DNA from: Pomphorhynchus laevis
Taxonomy: Eukaryota; Acanthocephala; Palaeacanthocephala; Echinorhynchida; Pomphorhynchidae
Length of the DNA stretch: 64,000 nucleotides
Direction of reading: 5' to 3'
Assembly (NCBI GenBank): GCA_012934845.2
Contig: WNNJ02003592.1
Coordinates: 124,001 to 188,000, forward strand
A program made the position numbers and the translations under genes. Below are positions 20,333-31,240 of the stretch, piece after piece; position 1 is the stretch's first letter, and each line of letters opens with the position of its first letter. The notes beneath the pieces were generated by a model that was not told the origin of the DNA, searched no databases, and worked only from the letters and a program-made list of their open reading frames with translations.

Positions 20333-22099
20333 CATGCTTTTCGAGTCTATCACCGCTCTCTCAGACGTGATTTCCGCTCGATCACTCCGTCTTTCCGTGA
20401 TTCCTATCTTGCTCTTCGCCGGTCTCATCTCAACCTACTACGTACCAAATGCAACTCCTTCTGGCAGCATAAAATCATCACTTCATTCAACTCTAAGACT
20501 CTCTGGCATACTTTTAACTCAATCCTGGCTCGTTCCTCTACGCCGTGCAACATCAATGCTAATGATTATTCGTCATTTCTCCAGACTAAAGTATCCACGC
20601 TGCTCTCTCACTCCCCGGTCTCCATCCTATCTCACTATGCCCAGTCTACTCTCATCCTTCCGGAACTCTTTCATCTTCTTCCTGTCTCACCTACAGAAGT
20701 ATCATCTGTCCTCATGTCCTTGCCCAACAAAACCTCACCTGCCGATCCCCTGCCTACCCACATATTAAAATCTATATGCTCATCGATATCCCCATTTCTC
20801 ACAACCTTGTTTAACTCGTCCATCCGCAGTCGTATCTTCCCTTCACACTGGAAATCCGCAATCGTTCGTCCCCTCCTTAAGAAACAATCGCTCGACCCCT
20901 CCCTTCCTTCTAGCTATCGCCCCATTTCACTACTCCCTGCTCTATATAGTGTTCTCATCTCCCTCGATCTCTCCTCCGCATTCGACATTGTCGACCACTC
21001 CGTCCTCCTTTCTCGCCTTCGTTATGATTACGGCTTTTCTTCCTCCTCCGTAGCATGGTTCGCCTCATATCTATCCGACCGTTCCTTTCGCGTCTGTTCT
21101 AATTCATCATCCTCCCCTCCCATCCCTATTTTTTGCGGGGTCCCACAAGGTTCAGTCCTAGGTCCCCTGCTTTTCTCTCTTTTGCTTGGCGATCTCTCTC
21201 CATTTATCAAACCTTACTTCTTTAACGTCATGCAATACGCCGATAACATCCTAATTTATGCTCATGCACCCGCACATCGCATACACGATATCGGCATTTC
21301 TGCCTCCAACTGTCTTTCTTCTATCTACGAACGTCTCTCCAATCTCCATCTCGTTCTAAACCCCGAAAAGTCCAAAATAATGTGGATCCTTCCCCGTAAA
21401 CCAAACATATCTCCTCCCACTGTATCTTTTGCCTCATCGATCATCCTATAGTCCACAATCTCACTTTCTTAGGCTTCCATTTCGATGATCACCTTTCCCT
21501 TAAACCCTTCGTCCGTGACAAGGTCCGCTCGTCTAACTTAATTCTCCGTGACATCCGCCGTATCCGCCCCCTTATCGACTTCCGCTCATGTATGTCTCTT
21601 CTTTCATCGCTTCTTTTCCCTAAAATCGATTACTGCCTTAGCCTTTTCGCCAATTCTCCAAAATCCATCATCCTACCCCTACAACGAATAATCAACACCG
21701 CCGTTCGAGTGCTCTTTCGTCTCCGTCGCTTCGACCACACATCCACATATTTTGCCCAACTCTTCTGGCCCACCATCCACATCCGCATCAAACTCCGCCT
21801 TCTTCTCGTTACTTTTCGTCTCATCGCTGTCGGCTCACCATCGTTCATCAACCTTCCTTTCTTAGACGATACTCGCCCCACCTCGCTATCGCTTTGTTCC
21901 TGTCATACCCTCTTACTCCACGTTCCTAATTACTCCAACAACTACGGTCTCCGATCCTTCCTCGTCGCCGCCTCACTCGCCTGGAATCAACTCCCTCTCG
22001 ACGTCCACCGCGCTCCCTCCTTTATCACATTCAAACACCTCCTCCGTTCACACCTTCTCGACACCTGATTCACAGTCTTGTTTTGTTGTGGTCATGTAA

Positions 22100-22115
22100 G
22101 CGTGCGCTGGCACGC
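22100..22115 (+). promoter_or_regulatory. LINE-A 3' UTR hairpin (copy at 19.6-22.1 kb)
   Basis: GCGTGC, loop GCTG, GCACGC lies between conserved flanks GTAA and ATTTGCCAC. The same element at 40056-40072 reads GCGTAC / GTACGC. The changed base pair (G-C here, A-T there) is compensatory, so selection on an RNA stem in the 3' end is likely. In several LINE clades a 3' stem-loop is what the RT recognises. Confidence 0.65.
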
Positions 22116-22136
22116 ATTTGCCACGTTAAAATAAAT

Positions 22137-22440
22137 CGTTTTTTTTCTATATTTACAATTCGTCCACCGGATCGACTACGAGGCTACAAACTTATGATAA
22201 AGCGCAGGCTCCGTCCCAAAACAAATTGTGTTACGATAAGTGATCGCATTGCTGACCTGTGGAACAATCTTCATGCATCGACAATCGACAGCGGTTCCGT
22301 CCAGAAGTTCAAGGCAATTATTAAATCACGATAATGACAGTTTCACCTTTATTTCTTTATTATCTGTTTTTTTTGAGCCATGTGATCCAGCCAATTTGAG
22401 CTTATGCTCCTGGGCTGTTGTAACAATAATAATAATAATC
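22137..22440 (+). mobile_element. 3' end of a CR1-type LINE, (AAT)n tail
   Basis: The segment reads 'RPPDRLRGYKLMIKRRLRPK', 'VTISDRIADLWNNLHASTID' and 'SVQKFKAIIKSR' to a stop at 22334. This is the characteristic C-terminus of CR1/L2-like ORF2 ('R...F.RV...WN.LP...V.A.S...FK..L'). It ends with an (AAT)n tail at about 22422-22440. It starts directly at the 3' end of LINE-A, so the junction is an insertion boundary. Everything 5' is absent. Confidence 0.75.
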
Positions 22441-25400
22441 TATATCGAAAACTGTGATTGAACCAATAATGGCACCTTCAATACAAAACGACCAGTATCA
22501 TGATTTGTCTGCAGAATTGGATGCGCTCGCTTGTGTCTGCTTGGATACAGTTGTATCCACGCTCTCCCGTTGTAGTAATGAATTTGATGGTGTTGATTAC
22601 TGTCAATCTCAAACAATTTAAAACAATAAGACGCGATCTTTATTGCGGGATATTAAATCTAGTACGTTTCTTTAGGCAGCCAAACTCCAACTAGAGACAA
22701 TGATCGATGCATACTTATAAATACCAAATCTCAAAACGTTGCATCAAACTATACACCTCTCAATGATAATCTTCCTAGATCTGGCCGATCCTATAATGTG
22801 CTATTCAGTGGTATTCCTGAATCAAATGCTGAAAATTCTCAGGTCCGTGTGCATGATGACATATCTAATCTACATGATGTTTATTCTCAGCTCTTGCTGA
22901 AGGGCGATGAACAGTTAGCTTCTGGTCTGTAAGTTCGGAAATTATTCCGTCTTGGTTAAAAGTCGACTGATAAGCCTAGATTATTGAAAGTTACACTATC
23001 TTCTCCACAACATGCATTTCTTTTATTAATGCGAGGCTACCGTCTGAAAAGCCGTTCGTATCGAATAATCTGCGATTTATCTCTAGAGTTAAGAGAAGCA
23101 AACAGTGAATTACGAAGTCGTCTATATAAAGTCGAAACTAATCTTTGTATACGAAATTTTCGGGTTGTCAGGTAGCGCTCAGTTGTTCGTTGGAACTTAG
23201 TGACTTCCTTGATTGTCGGCAATTCACTCAGCGCTTAAGTACAAACTACCACAGTCGAGAAAGTAGTGCGGATATCAATTTACTGCACCCATTGTGCAAT
23301 AAAGTTGATATAGATATATCATTGGGCGTTTAATCTCATTTAACAGCATATATTGTAATTCTTCAAAATACTCTCCATGCAAAGCCACGCCCTATTTGTC
23401 AATCGGTTGTTCTAATCTCCGCAGTTTGATTGTACAAATAGTAGAGTTAAGGTATCATTTACTGTCACACACATACAATGTATTCTGGGCAACTAAATCA
23501 TGGTCCATCAATATATTGTGGATGTTGCTCTTGATATTCTAGGGTATCGCATACTTCGAAGAGATAGAAATCAGGTAAACGTGGTGGAGGGGTTGCCGCC
23601 TATGTTGGAGATAATTTTTTAATTTCTGACGTTTCTAATGTATGTGACCCTAATGGTTCCTTCGAAAGTCTCAACTTCCATATCAAATATAAATATATTG
23701 GTATTAATTTTTGTGTTGTATATTGTTCTCCATCAATGGCCACATATTGTGATCTCATAAAATCCAATTTACAATCAGTATGCCTCTTCACACTTTATTC
23801 TCTTAGGGAATTTTAATCTCCCACGTTCTAATTGGGCAGATTCTCTATTTCAAAATGGAAGCGCTGTAGAAACAGAAATTTCGGAATTCCCTTTCTGATG
23901 AGCTACTACTAATCCAACACGTTCAACAGCCGACTTGTGTCTCAGCGAGAGTAGGTTCTCTGCTTGATTTGGTGTTTACCATACATGTTGATGGCATAAT
24001 CAGTGTCGATTATATTTTTCCTGTAGACGGAAGTGATCATTGCGTACTTTCTTTGCAGGCAGTACAAAACTTCAAATTTTGTCATCAGCAAACAAAAATG
24101 TTTAAGCGTAATTGGTCAAGGGTGAGAATATAGAACATGTGCTAACTTTCTGTAAGCGTTGCCCACTCTCGCTTTTGACAACAGATAGAGTACCACTGGA
24201 AACTATTTACGATTACCTTTTAAAATTATCTGATATAATTGCTCCAATGCGTACGATCTCTCAAGTAACTCAACTTCCTGCATAGATTGATCGAGACCTC
24301 AAGCAATCACTTAATATTCGAAATCCCTTATGTAAGTTATCCTGTTCACATTCCGAACTCATTGCAAGCTATAGATATGTCAGAAATCTTTGTTTTAGAT
24401 TGAAAGCTTCAAAGCGCGATAAATTTGAATCTGCAATCATTAGCGCTTTAAGCCGATATCCCAAATTATTCTGTTCCCGTGTTCGCCGGAACAGTACGCT
24501 GAATACTGAAATCAAAATTGTACACGCATTGAATGCCCATTCACAAATAAAAATGGCATTGTTGAAAGTCTTGCTTCATCATTTTCATTATCATCGAATT
24601 CTTACATTCACCATTCACTTGGTATGGCCGTCCAATACCATATAATCCCTATTTTCTTCCGATATCGGCACTCAAGACCTCATCAAACTACTTGGCCTCT
24701 TTTCTTGTCGATATCTTTCAGAAGTCTTACCGCTTAATGTGTGCCCCACTTGTGGAAATCTGCGATTATTGTACCTGTTCCAAAAAAACATTGCGACTTA
24801 TTGTAGTAATTATAGACCAATAAGCCTGACGAGTTCGATGTGCAAAGTTCTTGAAAGATTAGTCGCTCGTAGAATCTGGAGTGACTTAAACACTCATGGA
24901 GTCATAGTGTCTTCTCAGAACGGATTATGTCACGGTAGATCATGTCTGTCTCGCGAAATGTGGGCTGAGACACTTAGCTTTGGCAATTCAATTGATGTAA
25001 TTTTTATTGACTTTTCGAGAGCCTTCTATCGAGTTTCGCATGAAAGTTTAATTAGCTTGTTGTCTCATTATGGAGTTTCTTCGTTGCTGTGTAGCTGGAT
25101 GTGCGATTTTCTCCGAAATAGATTTTTTAGAGTTAGAGTTGGAAGCTATTTATCCTCCCCCAAACGTGTAATGTTTGGGGAGGATAAATGTTCGTTTCAG
25201 TTCTTGTTTTAGTTCTTTTTTCAGTTTTTTTTGTAATATTTGTTTCAGTTCCGCAGGGTACTGTACTCGATCCTCTTTTCATTATTGTTTACCTTAATGA
25301 CTTAATGTTAAGAATCCAGAACCCTTGGTCGGCTTTTGTGGATGACTTCAAACTTTGGTCTGTTAATATCAATGATACATATGGTTTGTCCCTACATGAC

Positions 25401-26025
25401 GACCTTGATCGAATACACAAATGGAGTGTAGTTACGGGTATGATACTGAACGTTGATAAATATATCCATATGAAGCTAGGTAAAAGTAAACGATCGTGAA
25501 TTTCGATTAGGGGTTCATACACTCCAAGTTGTATCTGAGTTTAGGGATTTGGGTGTAATTTTGCACCCAAATGAAAATTACAAATAAAAATTTATAATTT
25601 TTATTTCATTAAGTTTTAATGAACGCAGTCATACGCAGCCATACTTATCCGGGCATTATTTGTATCTACTAAGGCAGAAATCACGAAGCTTGAGTCAGCG
25701 CTTCGAAGAGGCTCAAGATTGTGTTTTCAACCTGCGTATTCATACGTAGATCGCTTAGCTTCCTTACAGCTGCTGAGGGATTTCCTTCTCACTACGTGAA
25801 GATTAGTTCGTCAGCTCGTAGATGCCATCCTCTATCACTTTATAAATTACCACATGGCAAAATCCCTAGCGTAGTGCGACTTTCATATCGGTCCTTAAAT
25901 GTGTGGAATGTGCTGCCTAAATAAATTGCATGTGTATCCAGCTATGGCGGCTTCAAGCAATATATTCGACATTGTCTATTAAATACAGGTGTTGACGCTT
26001 TAAGTTATTTTGGCCATTGATTTTT
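22441..26025 (+). mobile_element. LINE-D, CR1-like, near full length but decayed
   Basis: ORF1 region: 'HDLSAELDALACVCLDTVVS' (22.5 kb), 'YNVLFSGIPESNAENSQ' (22.8 kb), 'KPRLLKVTLSSPQHAFLLLM' (22.98 kb) and a helical 'LSLELREANSELRSRLYKV', the layout of LINE ORF1 RNA-binding proteins. Endonuclease: 'LGNFNLPRSNWADSL' (23.8 kb) and 'DGSDHCVLSLQ' (24.03 kb). RT: 'RPISLTSSMCKVLERLVARR' (24.82 kb), 'DVIFIDFSRAFYRVSHESL', 'SVPQGTVLDPLFIIVYLNDL' (25.25 kb), 'AFVDDFKLW' (25.34 kb, the FVDD palm). C-terminus to about 25.99 kb: 'IPSVVRLSYRSLNVWNVLPK'. Several stops and frameshifts. An inverted repeat (25150-25187) with T-rich DNA behind it interrupts the RT before the PQG motif. Confidence 0.85.
25150..25187. 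repeat. Hairpin within LINE-D RT
   Basis: TATCCTCCCCCAAAC, loop GTGTAAT, GTTTGGGGAGGATA: arms of 14-15 bp with one extra C. The left arm belongs to the RT ('GSYLSS', then P) and the right arm is its inverted copy, followed by T-rich sequence. It looks like a templated foldback event after insertion. Confidence 0.8.
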
Positions 26026-26912
26026 TTATTTTCTATGAATTGATTTGTTTATTTTCTGTGAACAATTTAAATAACCATTTGCGGCTAATAACTTGTGTGA
26101 AATAATATTTTTTAATTAAAAAAATATTAATATAATGTGAAATAATATAGGAAATAATAAAGCTACTAATATATGAAAGTATGCAGAGGTACACAATGTC
26201 CGCCTCTGCAACCCACACTTGGGCGATCAGTTTGCATTTATTTTTATATTTGTAAAAACAATGTATGCGTATATATTTCAGTTATCTTCCACCAATTTAT
26301 ACATTTTCGCACTAGGGCGTCACCCTAAAAATATCTACATGCTACATGAACAAACTCGAAGAGAACTAAGAGATCCGAATGTCCAATCAAATTTTCCATC
26401 TTATCTGTACAGTGTTAATCATGATGATTATATATCATAAACCTGAGTAAAAGTAGTTTGTATGTTCAATCGTATTTTTGGTTACCCCTATTCAAATATG
26501 CTGATCATTAAGATTATTTTTTAAGATTATATCAGTGAAATTGAATACTCGAGCCTATTTTCATAAAAAATATACGTAAAAAAATAATATAAAATAAATA
26601 AATAATTTAAAGCTAGTAAATCACAGTAGTATCGTGCAATTTGCGAGAATAATTCTTTTAGCAATCCTTTTAATATATTATTATTCTTTTAGCAATCATT
26701 TTAGCAATCATTTTAGCAATCAGTAATAATTCATTCATTTTACATTTTATTAATAAATAATAAATTACCCCGATTATAATATCAAAGCAGCTAACTGAGT
26801 CTACGTTTTTAATATAATTATAAAATAAACAAAGCATAATACTAATGCTAAATCAAAATTTAATAATTAAATAATAAAATAAATAATTGTTATAAGATTT
26901 TTTATAATTTAT
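26026..26912. other. AT-rich spacer, no gene seen
   Basis: No reading frame with protein character is visible. A short 12-bp tandem (CATTTTAGCAAT and relatives) occurs at about 26687-26721. The rest is A/T-rich DNA. Confidence 0.5.
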
Positions 26913-26986
26913 ATCAAGTTAAAATAAAAAATTGAAATTTAAAATAAAATTCAATTTTTATGAATTGACTAATAAATAACAGACGT

Positions 26987-27129
26987 TGTATCAGAATAAG
27001 AATTAGAGGTCATCAGGAGGAACTGATATGCTATCAGGTTTCGGCCCCTAAAACATAGCAGCGGGGATAAGTACATGCTAATGATGTATTTCCTCTGATA
27101 AAACTATCTAGTATCTTATTCTAATACAA
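26987..27129 (-). ncRNA. Structured, hammerhead-like segment 3' of a PLE
   Basis: The ends pair: TTGTATCAGAATAAGA (26987-27002) and TCTTATTCTAATACAA (27114-27129) complement at 15 of 16 positions. Inside, ATCAGGAGGAA (27012-27022) pairs with TTCCTCTGAT (27090-27099) with one bulge; AACTGATA/TATCAGGTT (27021-27040) forms a second helix; CCCC (27045-27048) and GGGG (27063-27066) a third. On the minus strand the third helix is followed by CCGAAAC, the GAAA side of a hammerhead core. A canonical CTGATGA is not found at the expected place, so it is non-canonical, degenerate or another fold. PLEs of many animals are known to carry hammerhead motifs, and the PLE RT lies just upstream on the same strand. 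Confidence 0.4.
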
Positions 27130-27135
27130 AGTATA

Positions 27136-27618
27136 TTATTTACTATTCATCCATAAAAATTTGTCACTTGAGAGTTTAAATTTATTCCTTATATTATTGT
27201 GTTGATTTATATATTTTACTATTTTCTGTTTGATGTTATTTTTATAGTAACCTAGTTTAAAATATGTATCTATTAAATTATTTAAATGATTTTGAAGAAA
27301 GCCAATATCATTACATATTGTTGCAATTCTTAAAATTTCATTATTTAATGTATTATATTTTATATTATATGGTATGCATGAATGCTCATGCAAAAATATG
27401 TTTCTTGTAAATTTAAATATGTCATCTTTACGATATAAATTAATAGTAGTTTTAGTTAATGTTAATTTAATGTTCATATCTAGATATACACCTTCTTTAT
27501 CATTAATATTGGTTTTGTTAAGAATAAGGCTTTCTGGATAAATGTGCTCACTAATTGAATAAAAATTATTAGAATTAAATACACATATATCATCAATGTA
27601 TCGAAACATATATTTCAT
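27136..27618 (-). pseudogene. Penelope-like element reverse transcriptase, C-terminal part
   Basis: An open frame of 160 codons begins 'MKYMFRYIDDICVFNSNNF'; YIDD is the RT palm motif in the form typical of PLEs. It continues 'HIYPESLILNKTN', 'YLDMNIKL', 'NLYRKDDIFKFTRNIFLHEH' and 'EILRIATICNDIGF', which are PLE signatures (the 'IYP.EL.L', 'FLD..I', 'Y.K.DDF.F', 'R..RIC' series). The frame stops at 27136 with no GIY-YIG endonuclease behind it. The N-terminal RT motifs are missing upstream. The frame itself is uninterrupted, which suggests a fairly recent insertion or an endonuclease-less lineage. Confidence 0.8.
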
Positions 27619-27780
27619 ATATTTATATTGTTTAGATTTAGTTTTTAAACAGTTATGAACGAACTGTTTAAATTGTGTTGATTACTTATTATTGTGTTAT
27701 TTTGCTGTTTTCTGTTTGATGGTATTCAAATCAAGTTAAAATAAAACATTGAAATTTAAACTAAACGTCATTTTTATGAC

Positions 27781-28628
27781 TTTTATTTTCAATTTTTATA
27801 TTTCGAAACTATCGCCGAAAGCTAGATATCAACCTCAGGAAAATGTAACAATTTTTCTCACAAGAAATAAGAATTTAGATATAAATAATATTTAAATTTA
27901 TAGATAATTGCGCTTACTGAAGGGATAATTTTAATATTTAAAGGGGTAAATGCGTACAAGTTGCACGCTTACAAGTCCACAAAAAAATAAAAAGTCAAGC
28001 AGATAAATTGTTTAAATATGATCGGATTAGGTAGTTTGTTTAAAGTTGAAAATTCTTTTTTAATTTTAAATTAATCGGATATATCATGCTAAAAAGGAGT
28101 TCATAATAAATAATATGAATTGTTTTAACTGAACGCTAATCTATTGAGCTTAAATTTATATTAAAATTCATTGCGAAGGGTTAAATATTATATGTTTTGT
28201 AACGACAAAATTACAAAACTAATGTAGGTAATGTTCAATTGCCTCCTGAAGCACTCGCTGAATCGGCTGGTCATTGCAAAATAAACTTAAATTTAAATGC
28301 TAAGATATAAAATGTTTCTGTTTTCACATTAATAATGTATATGGTAAAATATAAAAAACACGGTTAAGTTAAAAGTGAAAATGTGCATTTACCTGTATTT
28401 CCAAGTACGTGACAATCTCTAATTGGTATAAACTGTAAACGCGTTCCGTATGTATTTTAAGCGTAACGTTATTTTAACTGTTGCAGCTTCACAAGTCAGA
28501 TTGACACAACTTGATTGTAGCAAGTTTCAATAGAGACTATGCAGACGGTTAATTTCTCTTTTTGTCATTTCGGGAGTGTAAAAGTTGCGGTTAAGATATA
28601 AGAAAGAAACATATATAGCGAAGAAACT
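27781..28628. other. AT-rich spacer, no gene seen
   Basis: No readable protein or clear repeat lies between the PLE fragment and the next LINE-A piece. Confidence 0.5.
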
Positions 28629-29166
28629 ACTGCGGATGAACGAGTTAAACAAGGTGGTGATATCGATGAGCATATGGATTTAAGTATGGGGTAGGCAGAT
28701 GATCAGCAGGTGAAGTATTGTTGAGCAAGGAAATGAGGACATATGAGACTTCGGTAGGTGAGACAGGGAGAAGATGAAAGTGTTCCGGAAGGATGAGGCT
28801 AGGCGGGGCAGTGGGATAGGATGGATACCGGGGCGTGAGAGAGCAACGTAGATACTTTGGTCTGGAGAAATGACGAATAATCATGGGGATTGATGTTGCA
28901 CGGCGAAGAGGAGCGAGCAAGGATTGAGTTAAAAGTATGCCAGAGTCTTAGAGTTGAATGAAGTGATGATTTTATGCTGCCAGAAGGAGTTGCATTTGGT
29001 ACGTAGTAGGTTGAGATGAGACCTGCGGAGAGCAAGATAGAAATCATGGGAGCAAGAGTGAGCGAGCGGTTATCACATCTGAGAGCATTGATAGAATGGA
29101 AAAGCATGACGGAGTCGGTGTTTTGAGAGTAGGCATGGGAATTTAAACCATGTGGCACGGTGCACA
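28629..29166 (-). mobile_element. LINE-A internal fragment (linker to RT fingers)
   Basis: The minus strand is very close to the 19.6-22.1 kb copy over the stretch after the endonuclease. Both contain ATCTCAACCTACTACGTACC and CTTCTGGCAGCATAAAATCA, and both carry the 'ARSSSPCNIN', 'HLLPVSPTEVS' coding segments. Both ends are cut off: no endonuclease, no palm and no 3' tail remain. It lacks the 44-bp triplication of that copy, having one unit-like segment. An internal scrap of the same subfamily, probably from a deletion or segmental duplication. Confidence 0.85.
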
Positions 29167-29635
29167 TTCCTATTGTTGTATTAAAGAAATTTGAATAAAA
29201 AATACAAATAACAACAAAGAATATTTTAATTCGGCAGTTGCAGCTATCCCAGGAAATCTATATGCCTATATTAAATATGTGGTGTTTGAATATTCGAAGG
29301 AGTTGATGTATAATCATTCTAGTTTAAGCAAAATTATGATATCAAAACATCATATTCACCAATAATCCGCAACAGAGATACAGATTGGATTATTTTGGGA
29401 TCCAAACGATCTCTTAGAATGCGAATGGTAACGTCAACAAGGTCAACGCTTACATAAGAGTCGGCACAAGAAATGAATCGACAGAATACTTGGAATTTTT
29501 AAAGTAACTGCGGACCGCGAGTAAAGTGTGTAGAAAATAAACGCTTTAGAGATATATTTTCTAAATTTTCCAACAAAATCACAGGTGCTTACATCAAATA
29601 ATAGATTTTCATAACAAATAAATAAGTATACATGT
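29167..29635. other. AT-rich spacer, no gene seen
   Basis: Nothing readable as protein or repeat in this stretch. Confidence 0.45.
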
Positions 29636-29740
29636 AGTCAGAAAAGATATTATTCTACAGCAGAATATATTATTTACTATCAATCCATTAACATTTATTA
29701 CTGTAGAGAGTTTAAATTTATTTTTAATAATATTTTAATG
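29636..29740 (-). mobile_element. Small PLE remnant (RT C-terminus)
   Basis: TATATTATTTACTAT, then 'ATCCAT', then GAGAGTTTAAATTTATT matches the 3' end of the PLE ORF at 27130-27190. On the minus strand it gives 'NKFKLS', as in the PLE 'NKFKLSSDKFLW'. Only about 100 bp are preserved. Confidence 0.5.
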
Positions 29741-29769
29741 CTGCGATAGTAATCCTATACAGTCTCCTG

Positions 29770-30240
29770 ATCATTGATGGGATTAGGTCCCGCAAGCAAA
29801 CATCAAAGTGGCACCTTGCGACTGAGTCACCCAGAGTCTGCCACACACCTGAGGTCCCATTCGCGGTGTACGATGGTCGATAGTCTTGATATAATGTGCT
29901 TAAGAAATCTTAGTCTTTGTTCAGATAGGCATCCTTTAGAAAAGAAAACTAGTTCCGAGATAGCCCATGTGCACCAAAGGTGCACTAGAACTTTCTATCT
30001 TAATGTCATACGCTGGTCCCGTTTCAGAGCACATCTTGCTCACTTTAGGACATTCTTGAATCTATAAGTTCAGTTCACAGAAATGGTTACACGCAGGTAT
30101 CTTACAAGATGAGTAAATTTAGGGCGTGGTTGATTCGTCATAATGGAGGAAACGGCTAAGATTGCCAATTTCTTAAACTTTTTGTTGCAGGAGTGCCATG
30201 AAAAACGACCATATGTGTTTTGGAATGGTTAAGAAAGTAA
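29770..30240 (-). mobile_element. LINE-F fragment, second copy
   Basis: The minus strand aligns to 12660-13255 through 'LVRYLRVTISVN' (other copy 'IRYLGFTITVN'), 'ARCALKRDQRMTL' ('ARWVLKRAQHLSL'), and 'EQRLRFLKHIISRLSTIVHR' ('DFLKLLILRLPSIIRLGW'). At DNA level CTTAAGAAATCTTAGTCTTTG is identical in both. It is decayed, and less GC-rich than the 12.7 kb copy. It may be the continuation of the RT fragment at 30.6-31.1 kb on the same strand, split by AT-rich DNA. Confidence 0.7.
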
Positions 30241-30594
30241 TTAAACAACTTATTTGAACAACAAGAAAGAGGTTAAACAACTTATTTTAACAACAAGTTC
30301 AAATAAGACCTTTACCAGCCCTTTATCTGTTATATATAAAAATGTGGTATTTCATCAAAGTCGTACACTATTCATTCAGTACATGATGATCTATTGAGCC
30401 CAGTCTTACTGAAAATTGCCGGTTATTCGATTACTTACTACATTCCTTTCTCTTACTGATGTAAATTATATTAAAAGAAAAAAGACAGCTAACAGAAAAG
30501 TTAGAAATAGAAAATATAATTTATCTGATTTCTTAAACGAAAAACACACTTTCATTTTCTAGTTTTACTTTTAGAGGGATGTTGATTTGTATTA

Positions 30595-31090
30595 TTCGTT
30601 CTTATTGCGAGAGGTTATTCCCTATCTGAGGATATGGAGAAATCTGAAAGTTCTGGGGTTAGCTGGATTTTTAATCTCAAAAAAACAATAACTGATTTTA
30701 GAAACAACATTCGTAAATATGCGTCCTGAAACTACGGCGGTGGTATTATCAGCATATATTACTAGGTGTTGATCGCGTATAATAGATTTAAGAAGAATAT
30801 TGAAGGCGGCTAAGCACAATATAGGAGAGCGAGGGGAAGATTGAGGAATACAAGTAATTGGGCAGAAATGTTGCTCATTAGGGTCATCGTCATATACTAA
30901 ATACTGTTGTGTTTAGTATACAACAGTATTTCCACCATGTTGGCAATTATCCCAGGCAGCCCGAGGAACCTAAGATAATTGATGATAAAGATAATGGAAA
31001 TGCGGTTAAATGAAACCGAAAATTCAAGAAAAACAGCTGCAAATATCAAGTGCGATGTCATAACCACTACCAACTATTTGATCGAGGAGG
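30595..31090 (-). mobile_element. LINE-E RT palm fragment
   Basis: The minus strand reads 'RISIIFIINYLRFLGLPGII' and 'ANMVEILLYTKH', matching the LINE at 52.6-53.9 kb ('RISIPFVISSLRSLGLPARI'). It goes on past that copy's end with 'CIPQSSPRSPIL', then 'LAAFNILLKSIIRDQHLVIY' and ADNTTAV, so the palm is YADN rather than YADD. An 11-bp hairpin (30900-30930, AATACTGTTGT / ACAACAGTATT) sits inside. The fragment has several stops and is inactive. Confidence 0.75.
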
Positions 31091-31240
31091 TAGCGATTCT
31101 TATTTGCTCGAAATAGATATTGACTAGACTGATTCGCTTACCGTATTTACATAGTGTTACAGCTAAACAAGACAGGGCATAACATGATAAGTTTAGCAGA
31201 TGTTGAGTAACTAGGCTTACAAGATCTTAAGATTAAGATA

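Larger units (their letters stand above)
19645..22136 (+). mobile_element. LINE-A copy: endonuclease, RT and 3' end; 5'-truncated
   Basis: The match to the reference LINE-A starts inside the endonuclease ('RPGSSAPTALFFTELADLLS'). It keeps 'LVLGDFNIRLDRP' and 'DPGLSDHFLITLDL' (catalytic D and D-H). Then come the linker, RT ('LISLDLSSAFDIVDHSVLL', 'GVPQGSVLGPLLFSLLLGDL', 'MQYADNILIYAHA') and the C-terminal region to 22068. It is broken: frames change at a 44-bp triplication (20201-20332) and again between 21451 and 21592; about 50 codons between RT motifs are deleted near 20940 ('LPALYSVLISLDLSSAFD'); and the palm reads YADN instead of YADD. The 3' UTR keeps the hairpin (22100-22115) and an AATAAA at 22130. 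Confidence 0.9.
26913..27780. repeat. Direct repeats flanking a PLE fragment
   Basis: 26913-26969 and 27730-27780 share ATCAAGTTAAAATAAAA and TTGAAATTTAAA-TAAA followed by 'TTTTTATGA'. A second pair, TTTTCTGTTTGATG-TATT, occurs at about 27223-27240 and 27707-27725. PLEs are known to carry partial tandem copies that give LTR-like direct repeats. These could be that, or a diverged segmental duplication. Confidence 0.6.
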
